From Flavobacteriales bacterium UBA7382 (GTDB lineage: Bacteria; Bacteroidota; Bacteroidia; Flavobacteriales_D; Sanyastnellaceae): DNA of 11,544 bases. Positions 1 to 7,400 of the stretch are shown one piece after another; position 1 is the first letter of the stretch, and each line of letters starts with the position of its first letter. The stretch is taken from assembly GCA_002469765.1 (NCBI GenBank), contig DKNS01000012.1, positions 1,972 to 13,515 of the forward strand, read 5' to 3'. The notes beneath the pieces were generated by a model. It did no database searches. It was not told the origin of the DNA and worked only from the letters and a program-made list of their open reading frames with translations. The translations under genes and the position numbers were made by a program.

Positions 1-25
1 GCGTACGGGTTGCGTAGTTGAGTTT

Positions 26-40
26 CCCCAAAATTTGGGG
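26..40. repeat. 15-bp palindrome CCCCAAAATTTGGGG
   Basis: Two 7-bp arms, CCCCAAA and TTTGGGG, flank a single central A, giving an almost perfect dyad. It begins about 4 bp downstream (leftward) of the leftward -7-like box at 44-51, so it would lie at or just after the transcription start of a gene beyond the left edge. It could be an operator or a 5'-leader hairpin. The short centre allows a loop of only three or so bases. There is no T-tract that would make it a normal terminator. Its function is unknown. Confidence 0.5.
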
Positions 41-43
41 GTG

Positions 44-73
44 CGAAGATAGGGAATCATGTGGACAACCCAA
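44..73 (-). promoter_or_regulatory. Bacteroidota-type promoter candidate, leftward
   Basis: On the minus strand, TTG (73-71) is followed after 19 bp by TATCTTCG (51-44). This matches the Bacteroidota sigma factor pattern of a -33 TTG and a -7 TAnnTTTG, with one mismatch in the -7 box. It would transcribe a gene lying beyond the left edge. The DUF2490 gene ends at 114 on the same strand, so this promoter would restart transcription downstream of it. The spacing supports the call and the mismatch weakens it. Confidence 0.4.
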
Positions 74-89
74 GCGCCTTCGTGGACAA
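60..89 (-). repeat. Two DnaA-box-like direct repeats, 21 bp apart
   Basis: The minus strand reads TTGTCCACA at 68-60 and TTGTCCACG at 89-81. They share 8 of 9 bases and are spaced 21 bp apart, close to two helical turns, so both would face the same side of the DNA. The first differs by one base from the E. coli DnaA box TTATCCACA and matches the G variant common in GC-rich bacteria. It lies between the -33 and -7 elements of the leftward promoter candidate, and the second lies just upstream. They could be sites for DnaA or for another dimeric regulator. Confidence 0.4.
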
Positions 90-113
90 AGTTTCACGGA
101 GCCGCTGTTTTTC

Positions 114-794
114 TCAGTGCAGTCCATCCTCATTTTTTTGGCGTTTCACTTTTTTCAGTGCCACGGCCACGGCCAAGATGACGGTGTGCTCTGTCACATC
201 TGGCCTTCCTTGAATGGGGGCTTGCGCTTGGTAAGCCACCATCAAGTGTCGACGTTTAGACAGTTTCTTGTCCAACGCCAGACGCCCACGCCACGCTTGA
301 GGAGACAATTGCTGGCCCTTCCGGCCCAAAAAGAATTCCCCAGAAGGCACCAACTTCCACCCCGATGGCAAATCGTGTGTCCACTTCAAAGAGGCGCGCC
401 ACCGCGCGCGGTCCCACGGACGCATCCATGCACCTCCAAACTGGTGTCGAATACGCACACCCAGGGCGTGATCGCCGACGTCTGTTTTCCAACGCGCCGA
501 CGTCGCCCAGCGCCAACCCTTGGTCCACCCTCCTTGCTGTGGCCACTGCCAACCGGTCCTCCATTGACCTGTGACAGCCAACCCAGGGACAGCGTCGAAC
601 GATTTGGACAACCCCAAATCCACCAAGCCTTCGTCCCAGCGCCACATGTTCTCTGCGGGGGTGCGAAGTTGGCTTTTGGCCGACCATGACCAGTCTGAGG
701 GCAGCTTTTGGCCCATGTCCAACACCAACCAAGATTGGCCCATTGCAGACCCCGCAAGGGCCCACAGCGTCCATACGATGAAGGACCGCCTCAT
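114..794 (-). CDS. DUF2490-type outer-membrane beta-barrel protein
   Basis: This 226-residue protein has an N-terminal signal peptide (residues 1 to about 19, hydrophobic core FIVWTLWALAG, likely cut after AMG). The rest has the alternating polar/hydrophobic pattern of a small beta-barrel. The opening LPSDWSWSAKSQLR and later RIRHQF-type strands resemble the DUF2490 family, found in Bacteroidota outer membranes and without an assigned function. The mature part holds 18 tryptophans in about 207 residues, which is unusually high. The C-terminus ends in a basic, polar tail (KKVKRQKNEDGLH) rather than the terminal aromatic residue typical of barrel proteins. The ATG at 794 lies 4 bp after the stop of the lipoprotein gene, so the two are almost certainly co-transcribed. 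The family call comes from recognition of the pattern, not a search. Confidence 0.72.
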   Translation of the reverse strand: MRRSFIVWTLWALAGSAMGQSWLVLDMGQKLPSDWSWSAKSQLRTPAENMWRWDEGLVDLGLSKSFDAVPGLAVTGQWRTGWQWPQQGGWTKGWRWATSARWKTDVGDHALGVRIRHQFGGAWMRPWDRARWRASLKWTHDLPSGWKLVPSGEFFLGRKGQQLSPQAWRGRLALDKKLSKRRHLMVAYQAQAPIQGRPDVTEHTVILAVAVALKKVKRQKNEDGLH

Positions 795-798
795 CTCG

Positions 799-1209
799 TT
801 AAAGGTCTTTGTAGACAGTCAGTGTGTCCAGAACCACCGTTTCGGTTTTGCTTTCAATGGTCAACGTCCGCAACACCGCCATGTCCCTTGGGGGCACCGT
901 ACCTGACGTGTCCTCGCTGTAGACATACACCGTGTACTCGCCTGGCCGCAACCACGGAAACACGAAATCTCCCTCGTGATTCGTCTCCACGTTGTCGTCC
1001 GGCCCCACATTGTCGCCGTAAATCAAGAACACGTTGTGGTCTGCCGCCGGGTAGGGCGGCGCAGAGGAAGGTTGGGTCAACACCGTGCGAGCCTCCTCCT
1101 GAATATGGCCCACAATGCTGGCGCGTCCGCCTTCGCCCGGCACTTGCTCACACGCCGACAAGGACATGCCGACAAGAAGTGCCCAAGCTGTTCGTGAATT
1201 CCTCTTCAT
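799..1209 (-). CDS. Small lipoprotein with transthyretin-like (carboxypeptidase regulatory-like) domain
   Basis: This 136-residue protein starts with a lipoprotein signal: MKRNSR, a hydrophobic core, then the lipobox LSAC with the acylated cysteine at residue 20. The remainder reads as one beta-sandwich of the carboxypeptidase-regulatory or transthyretin-like type: a GxI strand near 34, a NVFLIYGDN strand at 59-67, the turn NHEGDFVFPWLRPGEYTVYVY at 77-97 (the typical G-x-F-x-F...L.PG.Y.V pattern), and a final beta strand. An in-frame GTG at 1230 would add seven residues, but the ATG at 1209 gives the classical signal peptide and sits just after a -7 box. It is the first gene of a pair with the DUF2490 gene. 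It is predicted to be anchored in the outer membrane or envelope. The binding partner is unknown. Confidence 0.75.
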   Translation of the reverse strand: MKRNSRTAWALLVGMSLSACEQVPGEGGRASIVGHIQEEARTVLTQPSSAPPYPAADHNVFLIYGDNVGPDDNVETNHEGDFVFPWLRPGEYTVYVYSEDTSGTVPPRDMAVLRTLTIESKTETVVLDTLTVYKDL

Positions 1210-1214
1210 GACGC

Positions 1215-1222
1215 CAAACATA
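1215..1222 (-). promoter_or_regulatory. -7 box TATGTTTG for the lipoprotein gene
   Basis: The minus strand reads TATGTTTG, an exact match to the Bacteroidota -7 consensus TAnnTTTG. It ends only 5 bp before the ATG at 1209, so transcription would begin at or within a base or two of the start codon, giving a leaderless or nearly leaderless mRNA. No clear -33 TTG is present; a weak TTAG lies 14 bp upstream. It falls in the 43-bp gap shared with the divergent tdk gene. Confidence 0.5.
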
Positions 1223-1252
1223 CACCCCACGAGAAGCTAACTTGCCCTCGAC

Positions 1253-1861
1253 ATGCACGCAACCGACCAATTCACCGCGCCCTCCGGGCTGCCTGCCGGA
1301 GAAGGACGACTTGAAGTTGTCTGTGGACCCATGTTTTCAGGCAAGACGGAAGAATTGCTTCGACGCATTCGCCGCGCCCAAATCGCCAACCTCCCGCTTG
1401 AATTGTTCAAGCCCGCCACCGACATAAGGTACGCGGAAAAGGAGGTGGTGAGCCACGACCGCAACGCCATGCCGTCCACCGTGGTGGCCAGCAGCCAAGC
1501 CTTGCTACAGCATGTGAATGCAGGGCCTCCTTTGGCTGTCGTGGGGGTGGATGAAGCCCAATTCTTCGACGACGGCCTGCCCGATGTATGCAGCGCAATG
1601 GCCGACCGCGGGATCCGCGTGATCGTCGCAGGATTGGACCTCGACTACGAGGGCCGGCCTTTTGGACCCATGCCCCTCTTGTTGGCCTTGGCTGAAGAAG
1701 TCACGAAACTCCACGCCGTGTGTGTCGAAACGGGCCGTGCCGCGCACTTCTCGCACCGCATTTCCGGGGGCGACAACCAGGTTGAACTCGGAGCCCAAGA
1801 CCGCTACATCCCCTTGGCTCGACACGCTTACGTGGCCGCCAAGGAGGAAGAAAACTCATGA
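1253..1861 (+). CDS. tdk: Thymidine kinase (type II)
   Basis: This 202-residue protein phosphorylates thymidine to dTMP with ATP, in cytoplasmic nucleoside salvage. The Walker A loop GPMFSGKT is at 25-32. The Walker B-like motif DEAQFF at 100-105 includes the catalytic Glu101. The AGLDLDYEGRPFGP segment at 126-139 and the HFSHRI segment at 165-170 are also typical of type II (TK1-like) kinases. Of the four zinc-ligand cysteines of most family members only one remains (Cys157 in VCVETG); the second pair is replaced by YIPLARHAY. I recall this same loss from other Bacteroidota thymidine kinases, so the enzyme is probably active. The ATG at 1253 is preferred because it gives normal length. A weak TAACTTGC at 1238-1245 is the only promoter-like sequence upstream. 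The gene overlaps murF/alr by ATGA. Confidence 0.93.
   Translation: MHATDQFTAPSGLPAGEGRLEVVCGPMFSGKTEELLRRIRRAQIANLPLELFKPATDIRYAEKEVVSHDRNAMPSTVVASSQALLQHVNAGPPLAVVGVDEAQFFDDGLPDVCSAMADRGIRVIVAGLDLDYEGRPFGPMPLLLALAEEVTKLHAVCVETGRAAHFSHRISGGDNQVELGAQDRYIPLARHAYVAAKEEENS
1841..1847 (+). promoter_or_regulatory. Shine-Dalgarno-like AAGGAGG before murF/alr
   Basis: AAGGAGG lies inside the last codons of tdk, 10 bp before the ATG at 1858. It supports the ATGA start and translational coupling. Because it also encodes Lys-Glu-Glu in the tdk tail, and Bacteroidota rarely depend on such sites, it may be fortuitous. Confidence 0.4.
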
Positions 1862-4353
1862 TTGGACCAGGCTGGACCCCTAAGGCTTGGCGTCTACTTG
1901 CGGCCGACCATCCTGGATCGTCTTGCCACTTCCATGGGACCGGCGTCGGTCCCATCCTCGAATTAACCGCGGACAGCCGAAGGATTCAGGCGCCTGAATC
2001 CGCCGTGTTCTTCGCCTTGCATGGACCTTGGCACGACGGACACCATCACCTCGAAGCCGCACACAAGCAAGGCGTCCGACGTTTTGTGGTGAATCACCTG
2101 CCCCAAAACCACGCGGCATGGTCTGGCGCCAGCGACGTGGTTGAGGTGCCAGATGTCCTTGAATTCATGCAAGCGATGGCCTTGGAGCAGCGCGTCAAAT
2201 TCAACGGACCTGTGGTGGCGCTGACCGGAAGCAACGGCAAGACCACGGTGAAAGAGTGGATTGCCCAATTGCTGCCTGCCTCCGTGGCCCTGCACCGAAG
2301 CCCTTTCAGCCACAACAGCCAACTGGGTGTGCCCACCAGCCTTTGGTCGTTGGGGACGCACCACGATTTATCCTTGATTGAAGCGGGCATCAGCATGCCC
2401 CAAGAGATGGCCAAGCTTCAACGCTGCATCGCCCCCACGGAAGGGGTGTTCACCCACTTGGGGGAAGCCCACCTTGGAAACTTCGACAACACACGTCACC
2501 TGGCCCGAGAAAAATGCGAATTGTTCCGTGGTTGCCGGCGCGTTTACATGCCGGCCTCTCAGCTGCACGAGCTGCAAGACCTTCTGGAGTGCCCTGCGGT
2601 GACGTGGGGTCTAAATGGTCAGGCTTCGAACGCCGACCTGCAAGCCATCCCCTCCGAGAATCTGGGGGAATTCCAACTGACGTGGAAGGGAAATTCCATC
2701 CAAGTGCAACTCGGCATGCACGACGACGTATCTGTGCACAATGCCATGACCGCGTCGTTGGTCGCCCTGCACCATGGCGCAACCTTGGAGGATCTAGCCA
2801 CCCAATGGCCTCTCCTTAAGCCCGTGTCTGGTCGGTTGTCGAGCGTCAAACGGACGCAAGGAGGCGTGTTGCTTCAAGATGACACCAGCCACGACTTCGG
2901 CGCATTAGGGGTCGCGCTGCAGCGGCTTGCTGGCTTGGAGGACGACTTGCCGCGCCTCGCCATTTTGGGCGACATTCCACAATCTGGGCTTCACGATGAA
3001 ATCCGTGTCGACAAGTTGGCTGCATTCCTCAGCCGCGCAGGGTGTCAACAAGCCTGGGTGTGGTGTCCCCATTGGAACCCCCAAACCCAATCCCGCTTTG
3101 CCGAAGGAGCAGGCCTCGTCCACGTCAAATTCTTCAACAGGGCCGACGCGCTGTGCGCCGCGGCCGAAAGCTTGGGCCCTGCCCATGTGTTGATGAAGCT
3201 CGGGGCCGGAGATGACTTGGCCGGCTTGAAGCAGGCCTTGGCTCCAGCAGAGCACATCACCACCCTGACCATCAACGTGCCTGCCATCGTAGACAACGTC
3301 AGGTTGCTCAAAAAAGCGGCCAAGGCGTCTCGTGTTATCGCGGTGATCAAAGGGCTGGGCTACGGCACAGACCCCGTGCTGTTGGGGCGAATCCTGGAGG
3401 CACAGGGAGTGGACAGTTTGGCCGTGGCATACGCTGAAGAAGGGGTGCGTCTCAGGGAGGCGGGCATCCAAACCCGGGTGTTGGTGCTCAATCCAGACCC
3501 CACCACCTTCGGCACGATGAACCGACACGGGCTGGAGCCTGAGCTCGTCTCCTGGCCGCACCTGCAACAAGCCCACGCCTGGGCTGAGCAAGCGGATGTG
3601 CATGCCTGGCCCATTCACTTGAAGCTGGACACCGGAATGCGACGCCTTGGTATTTTGCCAGAGGAGGACGCCCAAGCCTCCGCCCTGTTGGCCGACGGGC
3701 GGCTGAAAGTGGCCTCGGTGATGTCCCACCTGGCCGCAGCCGACGACTGCGAACAAGACCCTCGAACGGTGGTTCAACTTGAGGCCTTCGCCAAGCGCGT
3801 GTCCACGCATTTCCCTGGGTCGCAATGCCACATCCTGAACACCTCCGGGGCCGCCCGCGCCCACGAATGGATCGGGGGTCGTCCTGAGCTCGCGTTCCTG
3901 CGAGACACCGTCCGCATTGGACTGGGCATGTATGGCTTGGCGCCCCAAGCCGCCAAGCTCGGCCTGACACCCGCATTGGCCCTCACATCCGTGGTGTCCA
4001 AACTGGTGGACCTGCCTGCAGGACAAGGATCAGGTTACGGATGGACGGATGCCGCGGACCATGACCGCACCCTGGCTGTGGTGTCGGCGGGCTACGCCGA
4101 CGGCTATCCCCGCTCACTTGGTGAAGGCCAAGCCAACGTGGGATGGAGTGGGCATCTCATGCCCACCGTAGGACGCATCTGCATGGACATGATGACGGTG
4201 GACGTCACGGGGTTGGAGGTGAAGCCCGGCGATCCAATCACCTTGTGGGGCGAATCGCCAACCCTTGAGGCTTGCGCCAAGCAAGCCCACACCATTCCCT
4301 ACGAATTGCTGACTCGAATCGGGCCTCGTGTCCAAAGGGTGTCGGAACGGTAA
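1858..4353 (+). CDS. murF/alr: Bifunctional MurF ligase / alanine racemase
   Basis: This 831-residue fusion makes and uses D-alanine for peptidoglycan. Residues 1 to about 465 are MurF (UDP-MurNAc-tripeptide:D-Ala-D-Ala ligase). The ATP loop GSNGKTT is at 124-130, followed by SHNSQLGVP (151-159), EAGISMPQEM (175-184), HLGEAHLGNFD (200-210) and REKCELF (217-223). Residues from about 467 are alanine racemase, with the PLP lysine K498 in IKGLGYG, KLDTGMRRLG at 589-598, R686 in DTVRIG, catalytic Tyr727 in GYGWT, GYADGYPRS at 745-753 and VGRICMD at 771-777. The Lys-Tyr spacing of 229 fits the family. The racemase half is complete. The end of the MurF half is divergent: DDTSHDF at 341-347 replaces DD.YN.D, and KLGAGDD at 447-453 replaces the usual KG(S/A)R. 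The fusion is typical of Bacteroidota. It is co-transcribed with tdk through an ATGA overlap. Confidence 0.93.
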   Translation: MIGPGWTPKAWRLLAADHPGSSCHFHGTGVGPILELTADSRRIQAPESAVFFALHGPWHDGHHHLEAAHKQGVRRFVVNHLPQNHAAWSGASDVVEVPDVLEFMQAMALEQRVKFNGPVVALTGSNGKTTVKEWIAQLLPASVALHRSPFSHNSQLGVPTSLWSLGTHHDLSLIEAGISMPQEMAKLQRCIAPTEGVFTHLGEAHLGNFDNTRHLAREKCELFRGCRRVYMPASQLHELQDLLECPAVTWGLNGQASNADLQAIPSENLGEFQLTWKGNSIQVQLGMHDDVSVHNAMTASLVALHHGATLEDLATQWPLLKPVSGRLSSVKRTQGGVLLQDDTSHDFGALGVALQRLAGLEDDLPRLAILGDIPQSGLHDEIRVDKLAAFLSRAGCQQAWVWCPHWNPQTQSRFAEGAGLVHVKFFNRADALCAAAESLGPAHVLMKLGAGDDLAGLKQALAPAEHITTLTINVPAIVDNVRLLKKAAKASRVIAVIKGLGYGTDPVLLGRILEAQGVDSLAVAYAEEGVRLREAGIQTRVLVLNPDPTTFGTMNRHGLEPELVSWPHLQQAHAWAEQADVHAWPIHLKLDTGMRRLGILPEEDAQASALLADGRLKVASVMSHLAAADDCEQDPRTVVQLEAFAKRVSTHFPGSQCHILNTSGAARAHEWIGGRPELAFLRDTVRIGLGMYGLAPQAAKLGLTPALALTSVVSKLVDLPAGQGSGYGWTDAADHDRTLAVVSAGYADGYPRSLGEGQANVGWSGHLMPTVGRICMDMMTVDVTGLEVKPGDPITLWGESPTLEACAKQAHTIPYELLTRIGPRVQRVSER

Positions 4354-4378
4354 GCCACGCCCGCTGCCAGAAACCACA

Positions 4379-4406
4379 AAAAAGGAGGCTCAAGGGCCTC
4401 CTTTTT
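4379..4406. terminator. Bidirectional rho-independent terminator
   Basis: A perfect 11-bp stem (AAAAAGGAGGC at 4379-4389 pairing with GCCTCCTTTTT at 4396-4406) encloses a 6-base loop TCAAGG. The stem carries T-runs on both strands, so it can end transcription from murf/alr (stop at 4353) and from the convergent efflux operon (stop at 4415). Confidence 0.88.
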
Positions 4407-4414
4407 CAATGTCT

Positions 4415-7400
4415 TCAGACCTCTCGGCCAGCCCACTTGTAAGTTGTGCGCTCAATCCACCAATACATGACTGGCACGATGATGAGGGTCAGGAAGGTGG
4501 CGAAGGTCAACCCAAAGATGATTGCCCAGCTCATGGGCTTCCAAAACACATTGTTGTCTCCGCCCACGTATACGTTGGGGTCGTACTCGGTGATGAGTCC
4601 CACAAAATCGATGTTGAGCCCGATGGCCAAAGGCAGCAGGCCCAAGACCGTGGTGATGGCGGTCAACAAGACAGGGCGCAAACGGGTTTTTCCCCCTTCC
4701 ACAATCGCCTTGTGCACCTCCTCAAAAGGCAACTTCGTCGCCGCCTCAGCGCTTTCACCTTCTTCCAGACCCAACTTCTCCCGCCTCCTTGCGCGCAGCA
4801 GATTGGTGTAGTCGATCAGCACAATTGCATTGTTCACGACCACCCCGGCCAGCGAGATGATTCCAATCATCGTCATGATGATCACGAATTCCATTTGGAA
4901 GATCACCAAGCCCAACAGCACCCCAATCAGAGAGAACACCACACTGAAGCCAATGATGAACGGAGTAGTCACGCTGTTGAATTGGCTCACAATGATGAGA
5001 AAAATCAGGAAAAGGGCAATCAAAAGAGCCTTGCTTAGGAAAGCCATTTCCTTGGCTTGTTCCTCTTGTTGACCTGTGAAGGCCCACTTGACCGCGGTCG
5101 GAAGGTTGAGCTCCTCCACCATGTCCTCTTCCATGTTGGTGATGATCTCGGTGGGGTTGGCGCCCTCCAGCACATTGGACGTGATGGTGATGACACGCTT
5201 GAGGTCCTTGCGCTTGACCGCACTGAATGTCGTGGCGCGGCTCGCGGTGGCCACGGCGCTGATGGGAACCTCCTTGATTTGGCCGTCCGACTGGCTCCGG
5301 AAGATGACCTTTTGGTTCATCAGCGCGTCGCTGCTGTGGCGGTGCTCCTCAGAAAAACGAACGTTGATGGGGTAATCATCTTCCCCGTCCTTGAAGGTGC
5401 CCACCTCTCGTCCAAACAGCGCCGTCCGCAAAGTGTAACCAATGTCGCGGGTGCTCAGCCCGTAGGTCCGGGCCTTTTCTCGATCGATGGTCACCGGCAT
5501 CTCTGGCTTGCGCTTGTCGACATCGATTTTGAGCTCCTCCACGCCAGCGTAACCCTTGCCACGGAGGTACAACAGAACCTCTTCAGACGCCGCGAGCAGC
5601 TCATCGTAATCGTCGCCGGTCAACTCCAGGTTGATTGGAGCGCCTTGGGGCGGCCCGTCCGAATTCTTCGTCACCACCACTTCCGCGTCGGGATAGCCTT
5701 TCAAATCGTCGCGGATGGCGCTCAACACGTCTCCAGTGGCCAAGCCCCGACGGTCTTGGAACTTCACGAAGTTGACCACGATTCGAGCCTTGTGCGGGGT
5801 GGGTCCCAGCTGCGGACCTTCGTTGGGGTCGCTTGTCCCGTTGCCCACCGTGCCGATGACAGAGTTCACGAGGAAGCTCTCAATCTCGCCCGTTTCGGGG
5901 TTGGGGCGCTTGAACTCGTCACGCTCCAACACCTCCATCACCCTCAACTCGATGTCCTTGGCCACTTCGTTGGTGGCGTTCAGGTCCGTTCCGATGGGCT
6001 TGGACACAAAGATGTTCAGGTATTGTGGCTGGTTGTCTGGGAAGAAGAGCACTTTGGGCGGGAAAACCCCCATCAACGCCATCGACAAGAACAACAAGCC
6101 CACGGTCCCAAAGAAGAAGGCCCAAGGGCGACGGCCCCCCAACACGTAGGTCAAGAACTGCTCGTAGGCCAACTCCAAACGCGGCAAGAAGCGGTTTTGG
6201 AACATCAAGGTCGCAGGATAAAGCACGTAAGTGTTGAGCAGAGTCAACACCCCAGCCAAAGCCAACATGTTGCCCAAGCCTGTGGCGCCCAGCACCAGGA
6301 ATGCGACGCCCACCGCCACCAAAGTGCCTGACACCAAATGGGTCCGACGGCGACTCGCGTTTTCCTCACCCAGCCTCATGAAGACCGCGGTCAACACGGG
6401 GTTGATCACGAGCGCCACAAACAGCGACGACCCCAACACAATGATCAGCGTCATTGGAAGGTAGCTCATGAACTCACCAATGAGGCCTGGCCAAAACGCC
6501 AGGGGCAAAAAGGCAGCCAACGTCGTGCCTGTGGACGCGATGATGGGCCAAGCCACCTCTCCCACGCCGTAGCGCGCCGCGTTGAACGGACTGTACCCTT
6601 CGTCCATCAGGCGGTAAACGTTCTCGACCACCACAATGCCGTTGTCGACGAGCATGCCCAGCGCCAGCACCAAGGAGAACAAGACCATGGTGTTGAACGT
6701 GACGCCCAATGAATTCAGAATCAGGAAGCTCATGAACATGGACAGCGGAATGGCCACCCCCACGAACAGCGCGTTGCGCAGCCCCAAGAAGAACAAGAGC
6801 ACGCCCACCACGAGCAAAACCCCAAAAATGATGGAGTTTTGAAGCTCCTCAACCTGGGTTTGGGTCATGTCGCTTTGGTCGTTGGTGATGGACACCCCCA
6901 GGTTCCGTGGCAGCACATTTTGCTTGGCCTCGTCAATGATGGAGGTGATCGCCGAAGACGCCTCCAAGAGGTTCTCACCGGCGCGTTTCACCACGTCCAA
7001 GGAGACCACGGGGCGCGTATACTCTCGGGCGAAACTCTCCGCTTCTTTCTCCACGAATTCCACGGTCGCCACGTCCCGAAGATGGATGATGTTCCCTCCT
7101 TCTGCTTTCACAATGACGTTTTCCAACTCTTCCACGCTGGTGAAATCTCCTTCCACCTGCACGCTTCTGCGCACTCCGTCCATGAGGAGGTCGCCGCCAG
7201 AAATCGTCATGTTCTCCGCAGCAATGGCGCCAGAGATGTCGTTGAAACTGACCTGCATGGCCTCGGCCCGAAGGTGGTCCACCTCGATTTCCACCTCGAG
7301 GTCGCTGATGCCCTGGATGTCAACCTTGCTAATCTGTGGGAGCGCCTCGATTTCATCTTCAAGGTGCTCGGCGTACTTCTTCAAATCCTGCAACCGATAA

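Noticed and set aside
1..113. Chromosome origin suggested by DnaA-like boxes
   Set aside because: Only two boxes, no AT-rich unwinding stretch and no dnaA or dnaN in view. A regulated promoter is the more modest reading.
18..689. 223-codon plus-strand frame at the left edge
   Set aside because: Antisense to the DUF2490 gene, with no signal peptide or domain.
2905..4026. 373-codon open frame on the minus strand, antisense to murF/alr
   Set aside because: No recognisable domain, and it lies wholly across a well-supported enzyme.
5057..6331. 424-codon open frame on the plus strand, antisense to the RND gene
   Set aside because: The protein is rich in His, Gln and Val with no domain, and the opposite strand is a clear transporter with conserved motifs. 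GC-rich coding DNA often leaves such frames open.
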